Positions 10,251 to 21,061 are shown, numbered from the stretch's first letter. The stretch is DNA of 64,000 nt from Adiantum capillus-veneris (GCA_014529385.2 CM043969.1:75128676-75192675), one strand, 5' to 3'. The notes: generated by a model from the letters alone, not told the origin. Translations and numbers: made by a program.

Positions 10251-11491
10251 TGTCACACATCCAGTTTGAGATTAAGTACATTCTTTATTGAGTTAATACA
10301 ACTACCACCCAATATTGTGAGTATCACTAACTTGCAAAATCTAGGCTTGATTTCGAGCTTGCCTCAAAATTTTTTGACAAAATGTGACAAGATTTAGTGT
10401 AACTAATGATAGATGCTTCAAACTATGATCTAAAAGTCGATTTAGTGCATCGGACAGGCAATGAGAGGCTCAAGGAGTCAACAGCATTGGTGGCTACAGT
10501 GGAAGAAGTCGGGACTCGTACGCTAGCTCCAGCAGGTCGAGACGTCAAGACTAAGTGTCACTGATCAGCAGGTCAGGACTCGGACATCGTAGCTAAAGCC
10601 TAAGGGCATTGAGCATGCGAAAAATGAGTCACGACTAAAGTGAAATGAGAACTCACCCTGCGTCTGGCAATCGCTTTGCTTGCAAGGTACTGGCCTCCCA
10701 TCATGAGCGTCAACACAAACTCCTCCTTGCATCGTCATTATCCTTGCCAAAGAAGTATGAAAAGAGGAAGCTTAATAAAATGAGGCCCAAGGAAGCCGTT
10801 GAGAATGCGAACTGACTACGGGAGGCAGAGCTCAAAACTACAAAACAAAGGCCTCAAAGCAAGCAGTCATAGATTTAACTGAATAGTAGAGAAAAGCTAG
10901 CTTTTTTATGAAATGTAGCTATAGTAGAAAGAAAAAACCGTCATTCTAGGTATACAAGACACCATCAACCAATTCGGTAGGATTAATGACACAATGTTAA
11001 GACATTGAAGCTTCTGCCACTACAGAAGCTTGCATCATAGTGTATAGACAAACATCTCAAGCATAGAAATAGTATACAGTTTATAGATCAACATTAATTG
11101 AAGAAAGATTTTGTGGCAAAGCCTTGCTAGCTTGAAACAAATTTGGAATCCAGCACTAGCTGGGAGTGGCAAGCATAGATCTAAAGCCTATGTCTACCAA
11201 GTGAGGGGGGATACTAGGAAGCTAGAGAAGTTGGAACAATAGCGGTGAAAATTTCACTTAAAGAAATCTGACAATCTTCACTAAGGACAGATCTGAACAT
11301 TGTTTTCAAACAAGACGATTGCACAGGCTAGCTACATTGTCAAATATAAACAAAACTGACAATAGAATCATTATACCGCACATAACTGGAACTATAACAT
11401 CGGAGAAATGGCAAAGAAGGCTTGACAAAACAACATTTCACAGAATAAAATAGAATAAAGAACGATAGAATGAGATCTTAAAGGCACTCAC
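10251..11491. other. Mostly unexplained; would be intron side of the tubulin exon
   Basis: On the minus strand this lies downstream of the beta-tubulin exon-1 donor at 11491. I looked for a second tubulin exon (GFQVCHSLGGGTGSGMG type) and did not see one. A short ORF at 10565-10750 (minus) is followed by CAGGGTGAGT, which looks like a splice donor, but its peptide (QGGVCVDAHDGRP) is not one I recognise. Confidence 0.35.
11489..11491 (-). other. Preserved 5' splice donor of the tubulin exon
   Basis: The minus strand reads CTTCAAG followed by GTGAGTG, a consensus donor, exactly after the codons for NCDCLQ. Confidence 0.65.
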
Positions 11492-11900
11492 CTTGAAGGC
11501 AGTCGCAGTTTTTAGCCTCTTTGTGGACAACGTCACGGACAAAATCAATGAGCCTTCGGTGTAGTGACCCTTGGCCCAGTTGTTGCCAACTTTGGACTGG
11601 CCAAAGACAAAGTTATCAGGGTGGAAGATCTTTCCATAGGGGCCCGTTCGAACACTGTCCATAGTACCTCGCTCTGGATCCATGAGCACGGTGCGAGGCA
11701 CATAGCGTCCACAGCTTGCCTTGTTGTAGTACACATTCACTCTCTCCAGCTCCACGTAGTGTCACCATTATATGACCCCGTGGAATCAATGCCGTGCTCT
11801 ATGCATATCACCTCCCAGAACTTGGTGTTGATTTGGCTGCCTTTTGCACCTGTTTGTGCATTCACAACTTCTGTGACGAGGAGGTATCCACCTCATACAC
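11492..11900 (-). pseudogene. Beta-tubulin exon 1 pseudogene
   Basis: Minus-strand translation gives, with two frame changes, [17 protein letters not shown], then [17 protein letters not shown], then [20 protein letters not shown], then [11 protein letters not shown], then [15 protein letters not shown]. This corresponds to roughly the first 130 residues of beta-tubulin, the GTP-binding microtubule subunit. One frameshift lies near 11755 and another near 11540. The N-terminal residues are diverged (expected QCGNQIG reads KGSQING-like). The exon ends at the usual plant intron position, after NCDCLQ, with a GTGAGTG donor. Retention of an exon/intron border means this is a decayed genomic copy and not a reverse-transcribed mRNA. 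Confidence 0.82.
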
Positions 11901-12059
11901 TCAATCCAAGCAATCAGCCAACTGAAATCACTCGATTGCAATCCTTGCATTGTAGAGCGACTCTTCACCCCAGTGCCTTGTTGGTTGCTATACGAATATC
12001 GTTCATCTGTTGCCCCGCTACCCGGTGTCCAGTGATTCAATCTTAGCTAGCACCGGCTA

Positions 12060-13020
12060 ATGAGTAGGAAGATGTGCATAATCACTTGCCAAGCAAAGAA
12101 CCTGGAATGAAACACGGGCTGGTGCTCACCAGAGCCCACCCTCTCGAAAGTGGTGCGTGTCTCACATTCGCCATCGCTTATGGAAACTTGAAGGTTCAAG
12201 ACTTTGTTGAATCACTGAAACATGTGTTGTGCATTAAATTGGAATGTAAGCCAGAAGAAGAGTGCAAAGCATCCCTTGCATCGCCAAATGTCCTAAAATG
12301 GCTCAACATAGTAAACCACCCAACAGTGTCTGAGGGAGCCGGCATGCTTTGAAGCAAATCTTTTGCTCGTGTTACTAGCCGTGCTCGGCTCAGTAGGTCT
12401 GCTATGTAAGTGAAGTGCTCTATTGTTGGGTAACACCGTGCCTCTTCTGCATCCATTCAAAAAGGGTGTATCCATTGCCCACCTAACCCAATCTGTTGCA
12501 AGCAGAAAGCAAGCAAGCAAACCCCAGCTTGTCCGGCTTCAAACCTTGTCTCTGCAAATCCTCAACATAGCTCAACACTAAACCTTGCCCCCCTGCAATG
12601 CAAACCCTGCAGTCAAGGAGTTCCATAATGGAATCTTTGTTCCTGGCATAGTGCTAAACACTTTGCAAGCATCTAAAATATCGCCTCATTTCACATACAT
12701 GTCAACAAGAGCGCTTCCGACAATTGTATCCTCATCAAAGCCGATCTCCACTACAAGACAATGGACAAGCATACCCTGAACAAACAATAAGCCACATGAA
12801 GAGGCTTTCAAGAGGTTAGACAAAACAAAGTCATCTGTCTCTAGACCATTGGCTAGCATTCCTTTGAAGATCTCAAAAACTTTCGTTGTGTACCCATGCT
12901 GGCTATAACAAAAAAATAATGCTATTGTAGTCGCTGCATCTGGCTGTCCCATCCAAGAAAGACAAACATGACCCAAACGACTCTTAAGGATTGGCAGCAT
13001 CCCTTTGTTATTCAAAGAGT
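12060..13020 (-). pseudogene. PPR protein pseudogene (C-terminal repeats)
   Basis: A run of pentatricopeptide repeats broken into three frames. 12686-13015 reads FFCYSQHGYTTKVFEIFKGM and GFDEDTIVGSALVDMYVK. 12520-12680 reads MPGTKIPLWNSLTAGFALQG and LKPDKLGFACLLSACN. 12196-12456 reads YPTIEHFTYIADLLSRA, then APSDTVGWFTMLSH. PPR proteins of this type bind single organellar transcripts and direct editing or processing. No start, transit peptide or DYW end is visible, so this is a partial, dead copy. Confidence 0.85.
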
Positions 13021-13180
13021 ACCTTTAGTGAGCTATGTATTGCATCTACCTTTTTGAGAAACAAAACAAAGAAACATGCTTTAAGACTTATTAGCAGCAT
13101 CCCTTTGTTATTCAGACAGTGCCTTTAGTGAGTTGTGCATTGCATTTGCCCTTTTGAGAAACAACACAAAGAAACATGCT
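12993..13180. repeat. About 98-bp tandem duplication upstream of the PPR pseudogene
   Basis: GCAGCATCCCTTTGTTATTC..AAAGAAACATGCT occurs at about 12993-13079 and again at 13091-13180 with scattered differences. Confidence 0.85.
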
Positions 13181-13199
13181 GTGGAGAGAGTCTCAGTTG

Positions 13200-13331
13200 A
13201 GAGCTGAATTATGAACCTGAGTTTTCATATATTTGATTTATTTCCACTCCTCCTCCTCAAGGAACATCGAGTTTGGGATCCTTCTGTACAGGGGGTTTCT
13301 TCTTGAAACAACAGCAGTAGACAGCAATACA
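13200..13331 (-). pseudogene. Receptor-like transmembrane exon, 3' half (split by a retrotransposon)
   Basis: The minus strand reads AVYCCCFKKKPPVQKDPKLD and then a stop at 13257-13259. It continues in frame the peptide at 16375-16560 once the copia element 13332-16369 and one target-site duplication are removed. The Cys/Lys-rich stretch is a typical inner edge of a membrane helix. No kinase domain follows. Confidence 0.6.
13327..13331. repeat. Target-site duplication of the copia element (left)
   Basis: ATACA precedes the LTR and is repeated exactly at 16370-16374 after the other LTR. Confidence 0.85.
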
Positions 13332-13586
13332 TGTGAGTGCACAAATGCGGTGTGTGTGCGAAGAGTGAGAAGGAGAGAGAGGGAGAGAGAGAGAGAGAGA
13401 GAGAGAGCAGGACACAGGATGTGGGGTGGAGCTCTCAAATCTCACTATGTGAGCACCATGTGAGAATGTGACTGAGAGCTCCTTATTCTTTGTATGTATA
13501 AAGAATAAGGAGATAAATGTGGGCAGTCGGACACTGGCCGACGGACACGGGCAAAGCACGGTGAGGCACACCGCCTTTACCTAACA
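13332..13586 (-). repeat. 3' LTR of copia element C
   Basis: 255 bp. Contains a (GA)n tract (about 13373-13408) and a perfect 13-bp-arm hairpin at 13479-13512. Both are present at the same places in the other LTR. Confidence 0.92.
13479..13512. terminator. Hairpin in copia LTR (possible RNA 3'-end structure)
   Basis: CTCCTTATTCTTT / AAAGAATAAGGAG arms with an 8-nt loop. The identical structure is at 16262-16295 in the other LTR. A role in transcript ending or folding is inference; it could simply be a structured LTR segment. Confidence 0.4.
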
Positions 13587-13600
13587 TTCTCCCACTAAAG
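13587..13600 (-). other. Polypurine tract of copia element C
   Basis: The minus strand reads CTTTAGTGGGAGAA directly before the LTR, the expected primer for plus-strand DNA synthesis. Confidence 0.75.
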
Positions 13601-13817
13601 GCTGTGTGCCGATAAGTGGCGAGAAGACTAGCCTACAACTAGTATATACAAGAGGTGAGAGAAGACGACTCTCAACCTATGCCCACTGGCTCACTCCAAA
13701 CATGCTCTAGTGTAGATACAACATGCATATCACTAGGGCTAAAGCTACAATGACACTCATGATGCAGGTATTGAGTGACGACCTGCATGGCTTCACAATG
13801 CACAATGCCAGTGTCAG

Positions 13818-14185
13818 TCATCGCACGACTGACAACTTCATTGTAAATGCACCAACCGCATAAGCAAGATCAGGTCTCGAAACCAAAAGGTCATACATGA
13901 GAGATCCAAAAGCCGATGAAACATGCACTATGTGTGCCAACCTATCCCTGTCAGCAACCTCAGTGCCATATGCATCCTCATAAGGAACCACTTGACTATG
14001 CATCACTATGTCAGCATCCTCTGGCAAAGGCATATCTGTTGAGAATGACTGCAAAACCAAAAACTCAGCACCACTGCAATCACACACAACTGTCTGAAGG
14101 AAATTGTCACCCTCAAACGTATCAGATGCATCATAGAACAATGCATCGATCCCTGGCTCAATTAATGTCACCTCAATTGATGACT
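13818..14185 (-). pseudogene. Copia reverse transcriptase C-terminus
   Basis: FGSLMYDLLVSRPDLAYAVG is the conserved end of the Ty1/copia RT/RNase H connection (usual form GSLMYAMVCTRPDIAYAVG). It is joined directly to the protease region upstream at about 14190, so integrase and the RT catalytic core are deleted. Confidence 0.85.
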
Positions 14186-14192
14186 GACAAAG

Positions 14193-14905
14193 CTATGCAT
14201 TCCCAGAGATACCACTGTCTGTGTGAACGTCACCACAAGACAAATGCAGAACCTGCTCTCCATGCAGCACATCTGCAAAAGAGACACGCCTCGTCTCTCG
14301 CTCCAAACATGGCTGCAAGTACACAGAGACTTCTCCGCCTCGTGTGTCAAAAATATACAAAGGGTATACCAGATCACTCCTAGCATCTCTAGCTATCACC
14401 AGTGATCCCCTATGCATCTGAAATGACCGCTCTCCAAGCAGTACACAATGTCCACTACTCTGCAACAATTGACGCACTGAAATGAGACTCTGGTTGAGTC
14501 CTGGTACATAACGTACATCTCGTAGCGTAAGCAATGCACCACTAGGTAAAGACATGCATACATCTCCATCACCCTCTATGTCATATGCTGAATCATCAGC
14601 AAACTGCACACAACCAAGTCTCCTACTAGAAAAAGAGCAAAACAAATCACGACGTGGCGTCACGTGAAACATTGCATGCTCGTCTAGTAGAAAACATGTA
14701 GACAATGTGCTATCCCAAGACACAAAATAGTCTGAAGGCAAGCTAGACTCAAAAGTGACATGTCCGTCACATGCATACTCTCTAGCATATGTCCTCATAG
14801 TAGCACCATGCATCTGCCTCTTCCACTGTCTCATACGCTTGAAGCAAGGGTGCCTAATATGCCCATCATGGCCGCAATGCCAATATGTCAGTCGCGATCA
14901 TGAAC
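14193..14905 (-). pseudogene. Copia zinc knuckle, protease and gag-pre-integrase region
   Basis: From the N-terminus on the minus strand: a knuckle YWHCGHDGHIRHPC whose first Cys is Tyr; a protease segment FLLDEHAMFHVTPRRD, where the usual DSGA active site is not recognisable; then LGCVQFADDSAYDIEGDGDV and LRDVRYVPGLNQSLISVRQL, which are standard copia protease/pre-integrase landmarks. One long ORF spans 14193-14834. The altered active site suggests an inactive protease. Confidence 0.82.
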
Positions 14906-16095
14906 AAGAACTGCCTCTAACCTGAAGTGTCTCCATGCCAAAACTATGGCAACAATGCTTGAGATCACAAGACTCTCCCACCCGAGAGCAAACCACTGTC
15001 TCAAGCAAAGAAGGATACACAACTTCTCATTCTTGCGAGAGTGGATACAAAAACACAAAATTGTGTCCAAAAGTGAGAGTAAACACTCGATCACAAACTA
15101 TGGCGAGAATCTGGGAAAATCCTCGACAGAGTTTCCCCCGAAAACTAAGCAAAAACTCAAGTACAATCTCTACCATAAACCATAACACTAATCAATGCCA
15201 ATGAGTAGAAATGCCAAAATGACTCCACATTTTCACATACAAAGGCAATCCGCACTCAACGTACATCAACGGAGTGATCGCGCATAAGCAAGCGCCAAAA
15301 GAGTTACAATCCGGAAACTTGATCAATGCGAAAACAATGCTCTCAAGAGAGCTCACCGACACTTGAAAGTGCTCGCCAAAATGCATATATAATGGGCATC
15401 AACTATGCACCATAACCATATGCAAACCCATTCACAAAGACCATGAATCCAAGCACAAAATCACTGCCAAAGTATCCTGTAAAAACCAGTGAAAGAAGCT
15501 CCACCTGTGTGCTCCAAAAAACGTTTCTCAAGAGACCGCTTCGATGGTGTGTAAACGTCTTCATACTTCGTTGCCCAAATCTACCAAAAAACCCTCAAAT
15601 CACAAGCTCTGCACAAGCTCAAATTGCATCTTCAGCTCAAAATTGATGCACCTAACTTCGAGCACCTACCGTGCTTCCAAAAGTGCATAACTCGCACACT
15701 ATGCGAAAACAAAAAACCTGCAATTTGTGTATATAGTCAGTCTGAGCTGAATATCAGCAAAATGGTGAGGAATTTGCAAAAAATTTCTTCTGTAAAGTTG
15801 TAGACCACGTCGAAACGGATGGGCCCTTTGAGACAGAATTCTCAGATCTTCATTCTACAAGGAGAAAAACGAATCTGAAAATAGTGCTGCTGTGCACACA
15901 GTTTTTAGGGCAACACCTTCACTTACACACAATCTTCCACACTCTTCTTTGAGCTTCCACAAGAGCATACATCACTCTCAACTGAGCTCACAAGCTCCCA
16001 TTGCATTCTCACAAAGCTTCTAGGCTTTCTTAATCTCTCCACCGCCGAGCGAGCTATCGCCTCGAAGCTTTCGAAGTCATCGTGATCTCCGCAAT
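14906..16095 (-). other. Degenerate 5' region (gag/leader) of copia element C
   Basis: Lies between PBS and zinc knuckle, where gag should be. Only short broken ORFs are seen. The one at 15923-16080 (FESFEAIARSAVERLRK) starts close to the PBS and may be a gag remnant, but I cannot confirm homology. Confidence 0.4.
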
Positions 16096-16099
16096 CACC

Positions 16100-16116
16100 A
16101 TAGCTCTGATACCAAT
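16100..16116 (-). other. Primer binding site of copia element C
   Basis: The minus strand reads ATTGGTATCAGAGCTATG immediately after the LTR, the standard initiator tRNA-Met PBS of plant copia elements. Confidence 0.92.
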
Positions 16117-16155
16117 TGTGAGTGCACGAATGCGGTGCGTGTGCAAAGAGTGAGA

Positions 16156-16191
<36 letters not shown>

Positions 16192-16369
16192 AGGACACAG
16201 GATGTGGGGTGGAGCTCCCAAATCTCACTGTGTGAGCACCATGTGAGAATGTGAGTGAGAGCTCCTTATTCTTTGTATGTATAAAGAATAAGGAGATAAA
16301 TATGGGCAGCCGGACACTGGCCGACGGACATGGGCAAAGCACGGTGAGGGACACCACCTTTACCTAACA
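16117..16369 (-). repeat. 5' LTR of copia element C
   Basis: 253 bp, nearly identical to 13332-13586, with the same (GA)n tract (16157-16190) and hairpin (16262-16295). It is followed by the ATACA target-site duplication at 16370-16374. Confidence 0.92.
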
Positions 16370-16660
16370 ATACAAATAGCAATGGCCACCACCAAAATTC
16401 CAGCTACAGTCCCTCCTACAATTGCTCCAATGCTGCTTTTCTTTTATGGGGGGAAGGGGGACTACCGTTGGGTCCTGGCGGGGACCTTCGTGGAGGGACA
16501 CAATCTGCACTGTTGCTCTCACACAAAGGGTTTCCTGAATATCTAGATAGAGCAAAAAACTTATGTCATAAGATGTACATAATACGAAACAAGCATGGAA
16601 CATCAAAAACCCCTACAATGAAAGGTAAGCTTACTTGTGACAGAGTTTGACTTGTGAAAT
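16370..16660 (-). pseudogene. Receptor-like transmembrane exon, 5' half, with a candidate intron
   Basis: The minus strand reads NPLCESNSADCVPPRRS, a proline-rich stretch with one stop, then GAIVGGTVAGILVVAIA, the start of a single membrane helix completed at 13300-13331. A small Cys pair, Pro-rich linker and GAIVGG helix are typical of leucine-rich-repeat receptor-like kinases just outside the membrane, but LRRs and kinase are absent, so the family is inferred. Upstream, ATTCAG before GAAACCC and a GTAAGC about 100 bp earlier could bound a short intron. The block abuts truncated family A integrase at about 16661. Confidence 0.5.
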
Positions 16661-17530
16661 ATTGAAAGGGACCATAGTACCTTTTTGCTAACTGAGCATA
16701 GTACTTTTGGTGTCCCGTAGGATTCTTACCCGTCGTGTGCCTTAATCGAGCCTTGGAAAATTTAAGCAAGACCCAATCATTTTCTTTAAAGGCGTGGGCT
16801 CTTCTGTGCTTATCAGCAGCATCCTTTTGCCTTTGTTGTGAGATAGAGATAGCATTCTTAATCTTTTGGAAAGATTCTTGCAGGTCTCAGCTATACTCAT
16901 CCCCAACGAATATGTTCCCCTGTACCTTAAGTAGCAGGGACTTTTGGATCTTCCCTCAATTACCTCAAAAGGTGCTTTTCTTGTGGAAGTATGTACAGTG
17001 TCATTGTAGGCATACTCCAGTAAGGGTAAGTACTTCTCCCATTGGGACCTTTGATCTATTTCCGCTATGTAGGCTTTTAGTAGATCAAGAATTGTTAGGT
17101 TAGCTATTTCACTTTGGCCGTCCGTTTGCGGGTGATAGGCCAAAGAGAAGTTTAGCCTTGTCCCTAAATTCTCAAAGAGACCCTTCCGAAAAATAGTGGT
17201 TATTCTAGGATCTCTCATTGACACTATGGACATCGACAGGCCATGGTACTTGAAGATTTGTGATATGAAGAGGGTTGCCATTTGATGGGCTTTAATAGTC
17301 TTTTTGACATGTATAAAATGAGCTTGTTTGTTGAACCTGCCTACTATCGTCCATATTTCCGTATTCCCATGGACATACTTAGGCAATCCAAAGATAAAAT
17401 CCATGGATATGCTCTCCCATGGTGAATTAGGGATTGGAAAAGGTTGAAGCAATCCAAATCTATCAAACATTGTCTTTTGGCATACCACACATTTAGAAAC
17501 ATACTGTTGTATGTTTGATTTTATGGTAGG
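16661..17530 (-). pseudogene. Integrase (family A copy 2), 3'-truncated
   Basis: A long ORF at 16742-17488 shows the integrase core: WESISMDFIFGLPKY (first Asp), MSIVSMRDPRI (second Asp), AYHPQTDGQSEIANLT (Glu). It then reads WEKYLPLLEYAYNDTVHTST. A different frame gives HTTGKNPTGHQKYYAQLAKR. Homology to copy 1 ends at about 16661 inside YGPFQ, so the chromodomain and 3' LTR are lost. It is the best-preserved integrase core in the window but has frame breaks on both sides. Confidence 0.88.
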
Positions 17531-18400
17531 CCAATGGAAAAATGTTTCAATCCCTTTTAGGGTAGACTAAATCCCTTTATGCCCCGCATAAGGAGGAGCA
17601 TGAGATTTATACATTACTTTTTCACGTAGTGAGTTGTCTATTTCCATAGAGAAGATAACCATATTGTAGGGTAAATGGTTCCTCTTTCTTCCCTAATGCA
17701 AGGGCTCAAATCACATCTCTAAAATCGGGATCAATAGAGTACACATCTATCATAGAAGATAGATCATTGTGAGTTGCTATGGAGACCGCATTCACTCTCG
17801 GTCATCTTGAGAGTGTATTGGGTACTTGATTATGCTTGCCAGCAATATGAGCAATATGAAAATGAAATTGCGAAAGGAAATTTGTCCACCTCATTTGTTT
17901 TTCGGAGAGCTTGGTCTGCGTCATGAAGTACTTAAGGCTTTGGTGCTCCGTCCGCACAATGGAAGGAAGTCCCCAATAAATAGTGCTTCCACGAGTCGAA
18001 GGCACGCAAAACTGTGAGGAGTTCCTTTTCATATATGCCTAGAGCTTGCTCAACAGGGTCAAGCCTTCGACTTTCATAGGCTATGGCCTGCCCTTCTTGG
18101 AGCAAGACAACTCCAAGGCAATCACCACAAGCGTCACGTTGGACCTCAAATGGCTTTGAGAGATTGGCAGTGTAAGCACAGGTTGAGAGATAAGCTTTTC
18201 TTTAAACTTTTGAAAGCATTTTTCTCCTTGGCAGACCATGTATACCTAACATTTTTCTTTGTTAGGTCATGTAATGGTCCTGCTATTAGTGAGAACTTTT
18301 CTATGAAGCGTCTTCTTGCTTCATGAAGATTCCTTGGATGAGGCCATCCTTTTATTACCTCTAGCTTCGATGGATCCATTTGGATGCCATCTTGAGAGAT
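17531..18400 (-). pseudogene. RNase H and RT connection (family A copy 2)
   Basis: 18146-18379 reads MDPSKLEVIKGWPHPRNLHE, then FSLIAGPLHDLTKKNVRYTW. 17802-18032 reads TEHQSLKYFMTQTKLSEKQ, then FHIAHIAGKHNQVPNTLSR, the end of RNase H. A small deletion removes the SFIGMFTYYR stretch seen in copy 1. Confidence 0.85.
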
Positions 18401-19351
18401 AACATGACATAAATACTGAGTCTCTTGTAAGAAAAACTCACTTTTCTTTCGATTAACATAAAGTTTATTCTCTCTTCAGACTTGAAATATTACCCAGAGG
18501 TGTTGCTTGTGTTTGTCTAGTGAATTATAGTAGATGATAATATCATCAAAGAACACTCTAGTAAAGGTTAGGTGAGGCCTGAATAGCTTCTCCATCAAGC
18601 GGTTGAATGTGGCTGGTGCATTGGTGAAGCCAAAAGGCATGACAATGTATTTGTAAAGACCAAACGTAGTGCGAAATGTGGTCTTTACAATGTCTTGATC
18701 AACTATCCTTATTTCATGGTAGCCACTTTTTAGGTCAATTCTACTAAAGTAGGTTGACCCTTGTAGCTTATCGAATAGGTCTTCTACCCATGGAACGGGA
18801 AACCTTTTTTTGACAGTGATCCTATTTAGTGCTCTATAATCGACACACATGTGATATGTGCCGTCTTTCTTTTGCACTAATAGCACAGGTGAACAAAATG
18901 GAGATGAGCTAGGCCTAACCATGCCCTTCTCAACTAACTCATGCACTTGCCGCATAATCTCCTCTTGTTGAGCTTGAGAAACTCTATAAGGAGGTTTATT
19001 AAGCGATGAACTTCCTGGAAGAAGTTCAATTGCATGGTCATCATTGCCTCGTTTAGGAGGTAGTTCACAAGGGATGTCGTCAATAAAGACATTTTGAAAT
19101 CCCTTGAGAAAACTAGATAACTCCAATTCGTTGTGATTGTTTATATTTTCTTTTGCTAAAGCATTAGGTTCATGTTGAGAATCTTTAACAAAAATAATGT
19201 ACACAAAAATAGAGCTCTTTATTAACTTATTGAAAGCTTGCGTATGTACAATGGGTATGGTGCTACCCATCTTCTTAGCATCTATGTACATATCTTTTTC
19301 CCTGAACCTAAAGTAGATTCTCCTTTCAGGGAATTTAACATTGGCAGCCAT
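18401..19351 (-). pseudogene. Reverse transcriptase (family A copy 2)
   Basis: The 291-residue ORF (18476-19351) covers most of RT: PPYRVSQAQQEEIMRQVHEL, VDYRALNRITVKKRFPVPWV, FSRIDLKSGYHEIRIVDQD (first catalytic Asp), GFTNAPATFNRLMEKLF, and VFFDDIIIYYNSLDKH (FxDD active-site box). The enzyme would copy element RNA into DNA. The ORF starts within the protease/RT linker and ends early, so it is not a full pol. Confidence 0.9.
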
Positions 19352-19625
19352 GCGATCAAACTATGGTGCCCCTAGGATTACATCCTCGTGCTTGAGACAA
19401 GAGATAAAGAAGTCCTCTTTATCCACATAGCTTTGGACATGGAGCCTCAATATCCCAATTTAAGGGAGCGACTGAAGCTTCTTGCCCCTTTAAAGCACCA
19501 TTTGCGGGTAGGATATCTCCCATCTCATAGGCTTGGATGCCTAAGCTTGGTGGCCAACTATGTGGATATGAAATTGTGAGTAGAACCAGGGTCAAAGAGG
19601 ATAAAAGCATCATGTTCTCTTACCT
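19352..19625 (-). pseudogene. Protease region (family A copy 2)
   Basis: On the minus strand DAFILFDPGSTHNFIS, split by frameshift, is followed by LGIQAYEMGDILPANGALKG, matching copy 1 at 7250-7420. Confidence 0.75.
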
Positions 19626-21061
19626 TTCCCAAGCATGGCATAGAGGAGATCCTTTGTGGTGAGCTTCCTCTTCTTGGATTTTGACCAAGGTAGCTCTAGG
19701 AGGCTCATGGCGGGTGTTCTTTTGGGGACAAGCACAGTACACATGCCCTTGCTTGCTGCATTTGAAACAGCAATTATCCTTGTGATAATGCTCAATCTCT
19801 TCAAGAGGTAGTTTGTTTTTGCCTTTGTAAACTCCCTTCTCCTTAGCTTTGTTGTTATTGGAATTGGTCTTAGGAGACTTTTGGACATTGTCCTTCCCTT
19901 TAGGCTCATTGGAACACGTGTTTTTTGTGGGCTTAAGATTTCTCTTAGCCCCTGTTTGGAAATTGATATGTGAAGCCACCATAGTATGATGTATGACCAT
20001 ACATATGGTACCTGGCCTTTGGAAGTTGACATACTCCACCATTTCTTTAATTAAGTCCGCACAAAATTTTTGTTTTTGCTCTCCAAAATCCATCTTTTTG
20101 AAGACAGTTGCTTTGAGGTGTAAGTCCCAAAACTTGTCTACATATTAATGAATGGATTAGTAGGGAGAGAGCTTCAAGCTTCACCATTCGGTGAGTACTT
20201 TGTCTTTGGCATCGGTGGCCAAAAACTGCTTCATAATGGAAGCTCTTAAAGCTTTCCATGTTCGTGGAGCTTCACCGTTTGCCTGTAGGCTAGACGACCA
20301 TTGCCTGGCGGACGAGATGCTCTTTCCTCCCTCTTTGAACTTCTTGAGCTTGGACGATCTCTTCCACGCGGCATAGGATTTCCTACGGCCCTCTTCTTTT
20401 GGATGGTTTAAAAGTTGCACCATCGCTTTCTTCAGAAGATGAAGAATTTGAGGAAGGTGGAGAAGAGGGTGACCTCTTTCTTGCCTTTTTCTTGCCTTGG
20501 TCCTCCTTCAATGCACTATCACTTCTTCATAAGAGGAATAGGATGAAGAAGATGGAGAAATGGGGGACCTCTTTCTTGCCTTTTTCTTCTCTTTTTTTTT
20601 ATCATCCCTCTTTGAATTATGGTGTGGAGAAGTGTGTGATGGTCTTCTCGGTTTGGAAGGTGATGGAGAGCGTTTTGCCCGCTATCTTCCTGCAGCTATC
20701 TCCATCGAGGTGGTAGGAGACTCACTTCTTTCTCATTCTTTTGGTGGGGGCTCTTGAGTTCTCCTTTGGGAAGGAGATGCGTCATCAAGAAGCAAATTTT
20801 TGAGCCCTTTGTACTGATCCTCTTTTTCTTCCCTAACCGGATCAGTACTCTCTCGTCATGGTGGGTAGCTTGGAGAATCCCATGAGCACGAAGCTGCCGT
20901 TGCACTTCACTTTAGAGGGATGGATTGCCCATGGCTTGTTGAAGCATAGTAACAAGGTGGTTAACAAGCATAGGGACATCATTAGTAGCTTACTCATTAG
21001 CAAAATCAAAGCTATCAACATTAATTTCACTCTCGTTACTATTGTCAGCCATTCTAACAAT
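19626..21061 (-). pseudogene. gag (family A copy 2)
   Basis: It starts with ATGGCTGACAAT on the minus strand at 21051 (MADNSNESEINVDSFDFANE, then a stop). It continues in pieces to LLNHPKEEGRRKSYAAWKRS (20181-20423), HRMVKLEALSLLIHSL and FCADLIKEMVEYVNFQRPGT (19620-20093). It ends with the knuckle CFKCSKQGHVYCAC at 19732-19778. Several frameshifts and an early stop make it non-functional. Confidence 0.85.

Larger units (their letters stand above)
13332..16369 (-). mobile_element. Ty1/copia retrotransposon (element C), internally deleted
   Basis: Complete outer structure: LTRs at 13332-13586 and 16117-16369 (TGTGAGTGCAC..CCTAACA on plus), ATACA target-site duplications, a polypurine tract next to the 3' LTR and a tRNA-Met PBS next to the 5' LTR. 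At about 3.0 kb it is short for copia. Integrase and most of RT are missing. The two LTRs differ only in scattered bases and in microsatellite length, suggesting a fairly recent insertion. Confidence 0.92.

Noticed and set aside
10565-10750. Short ORF ending in a donor-like CAGGGTGAGT, considered as a tubulin or other exon
   Set aside because: The peptide matches no family I know, and a single donor-like site is weak evidence.
11492-11900. Functional beta-tubulin gene
   Set aside because: Two frameshifts, a diverged N-terminus, and no second exon was seen.
13233-13463. Plus-strand ORF over the exon and copia LTR
   Set aside because: Spans an insertion border and a GA tract; the minus strand gives the meaningful reading.
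16100-16116. tRNA gene at PBS-like sequences (also 21364, 62405)
   Set aside because: Only the 3'-end complement of a tRNA is present, directly next to LTRs. No cloverleaf could be drawn, and no tRNA gene was seen in the window.
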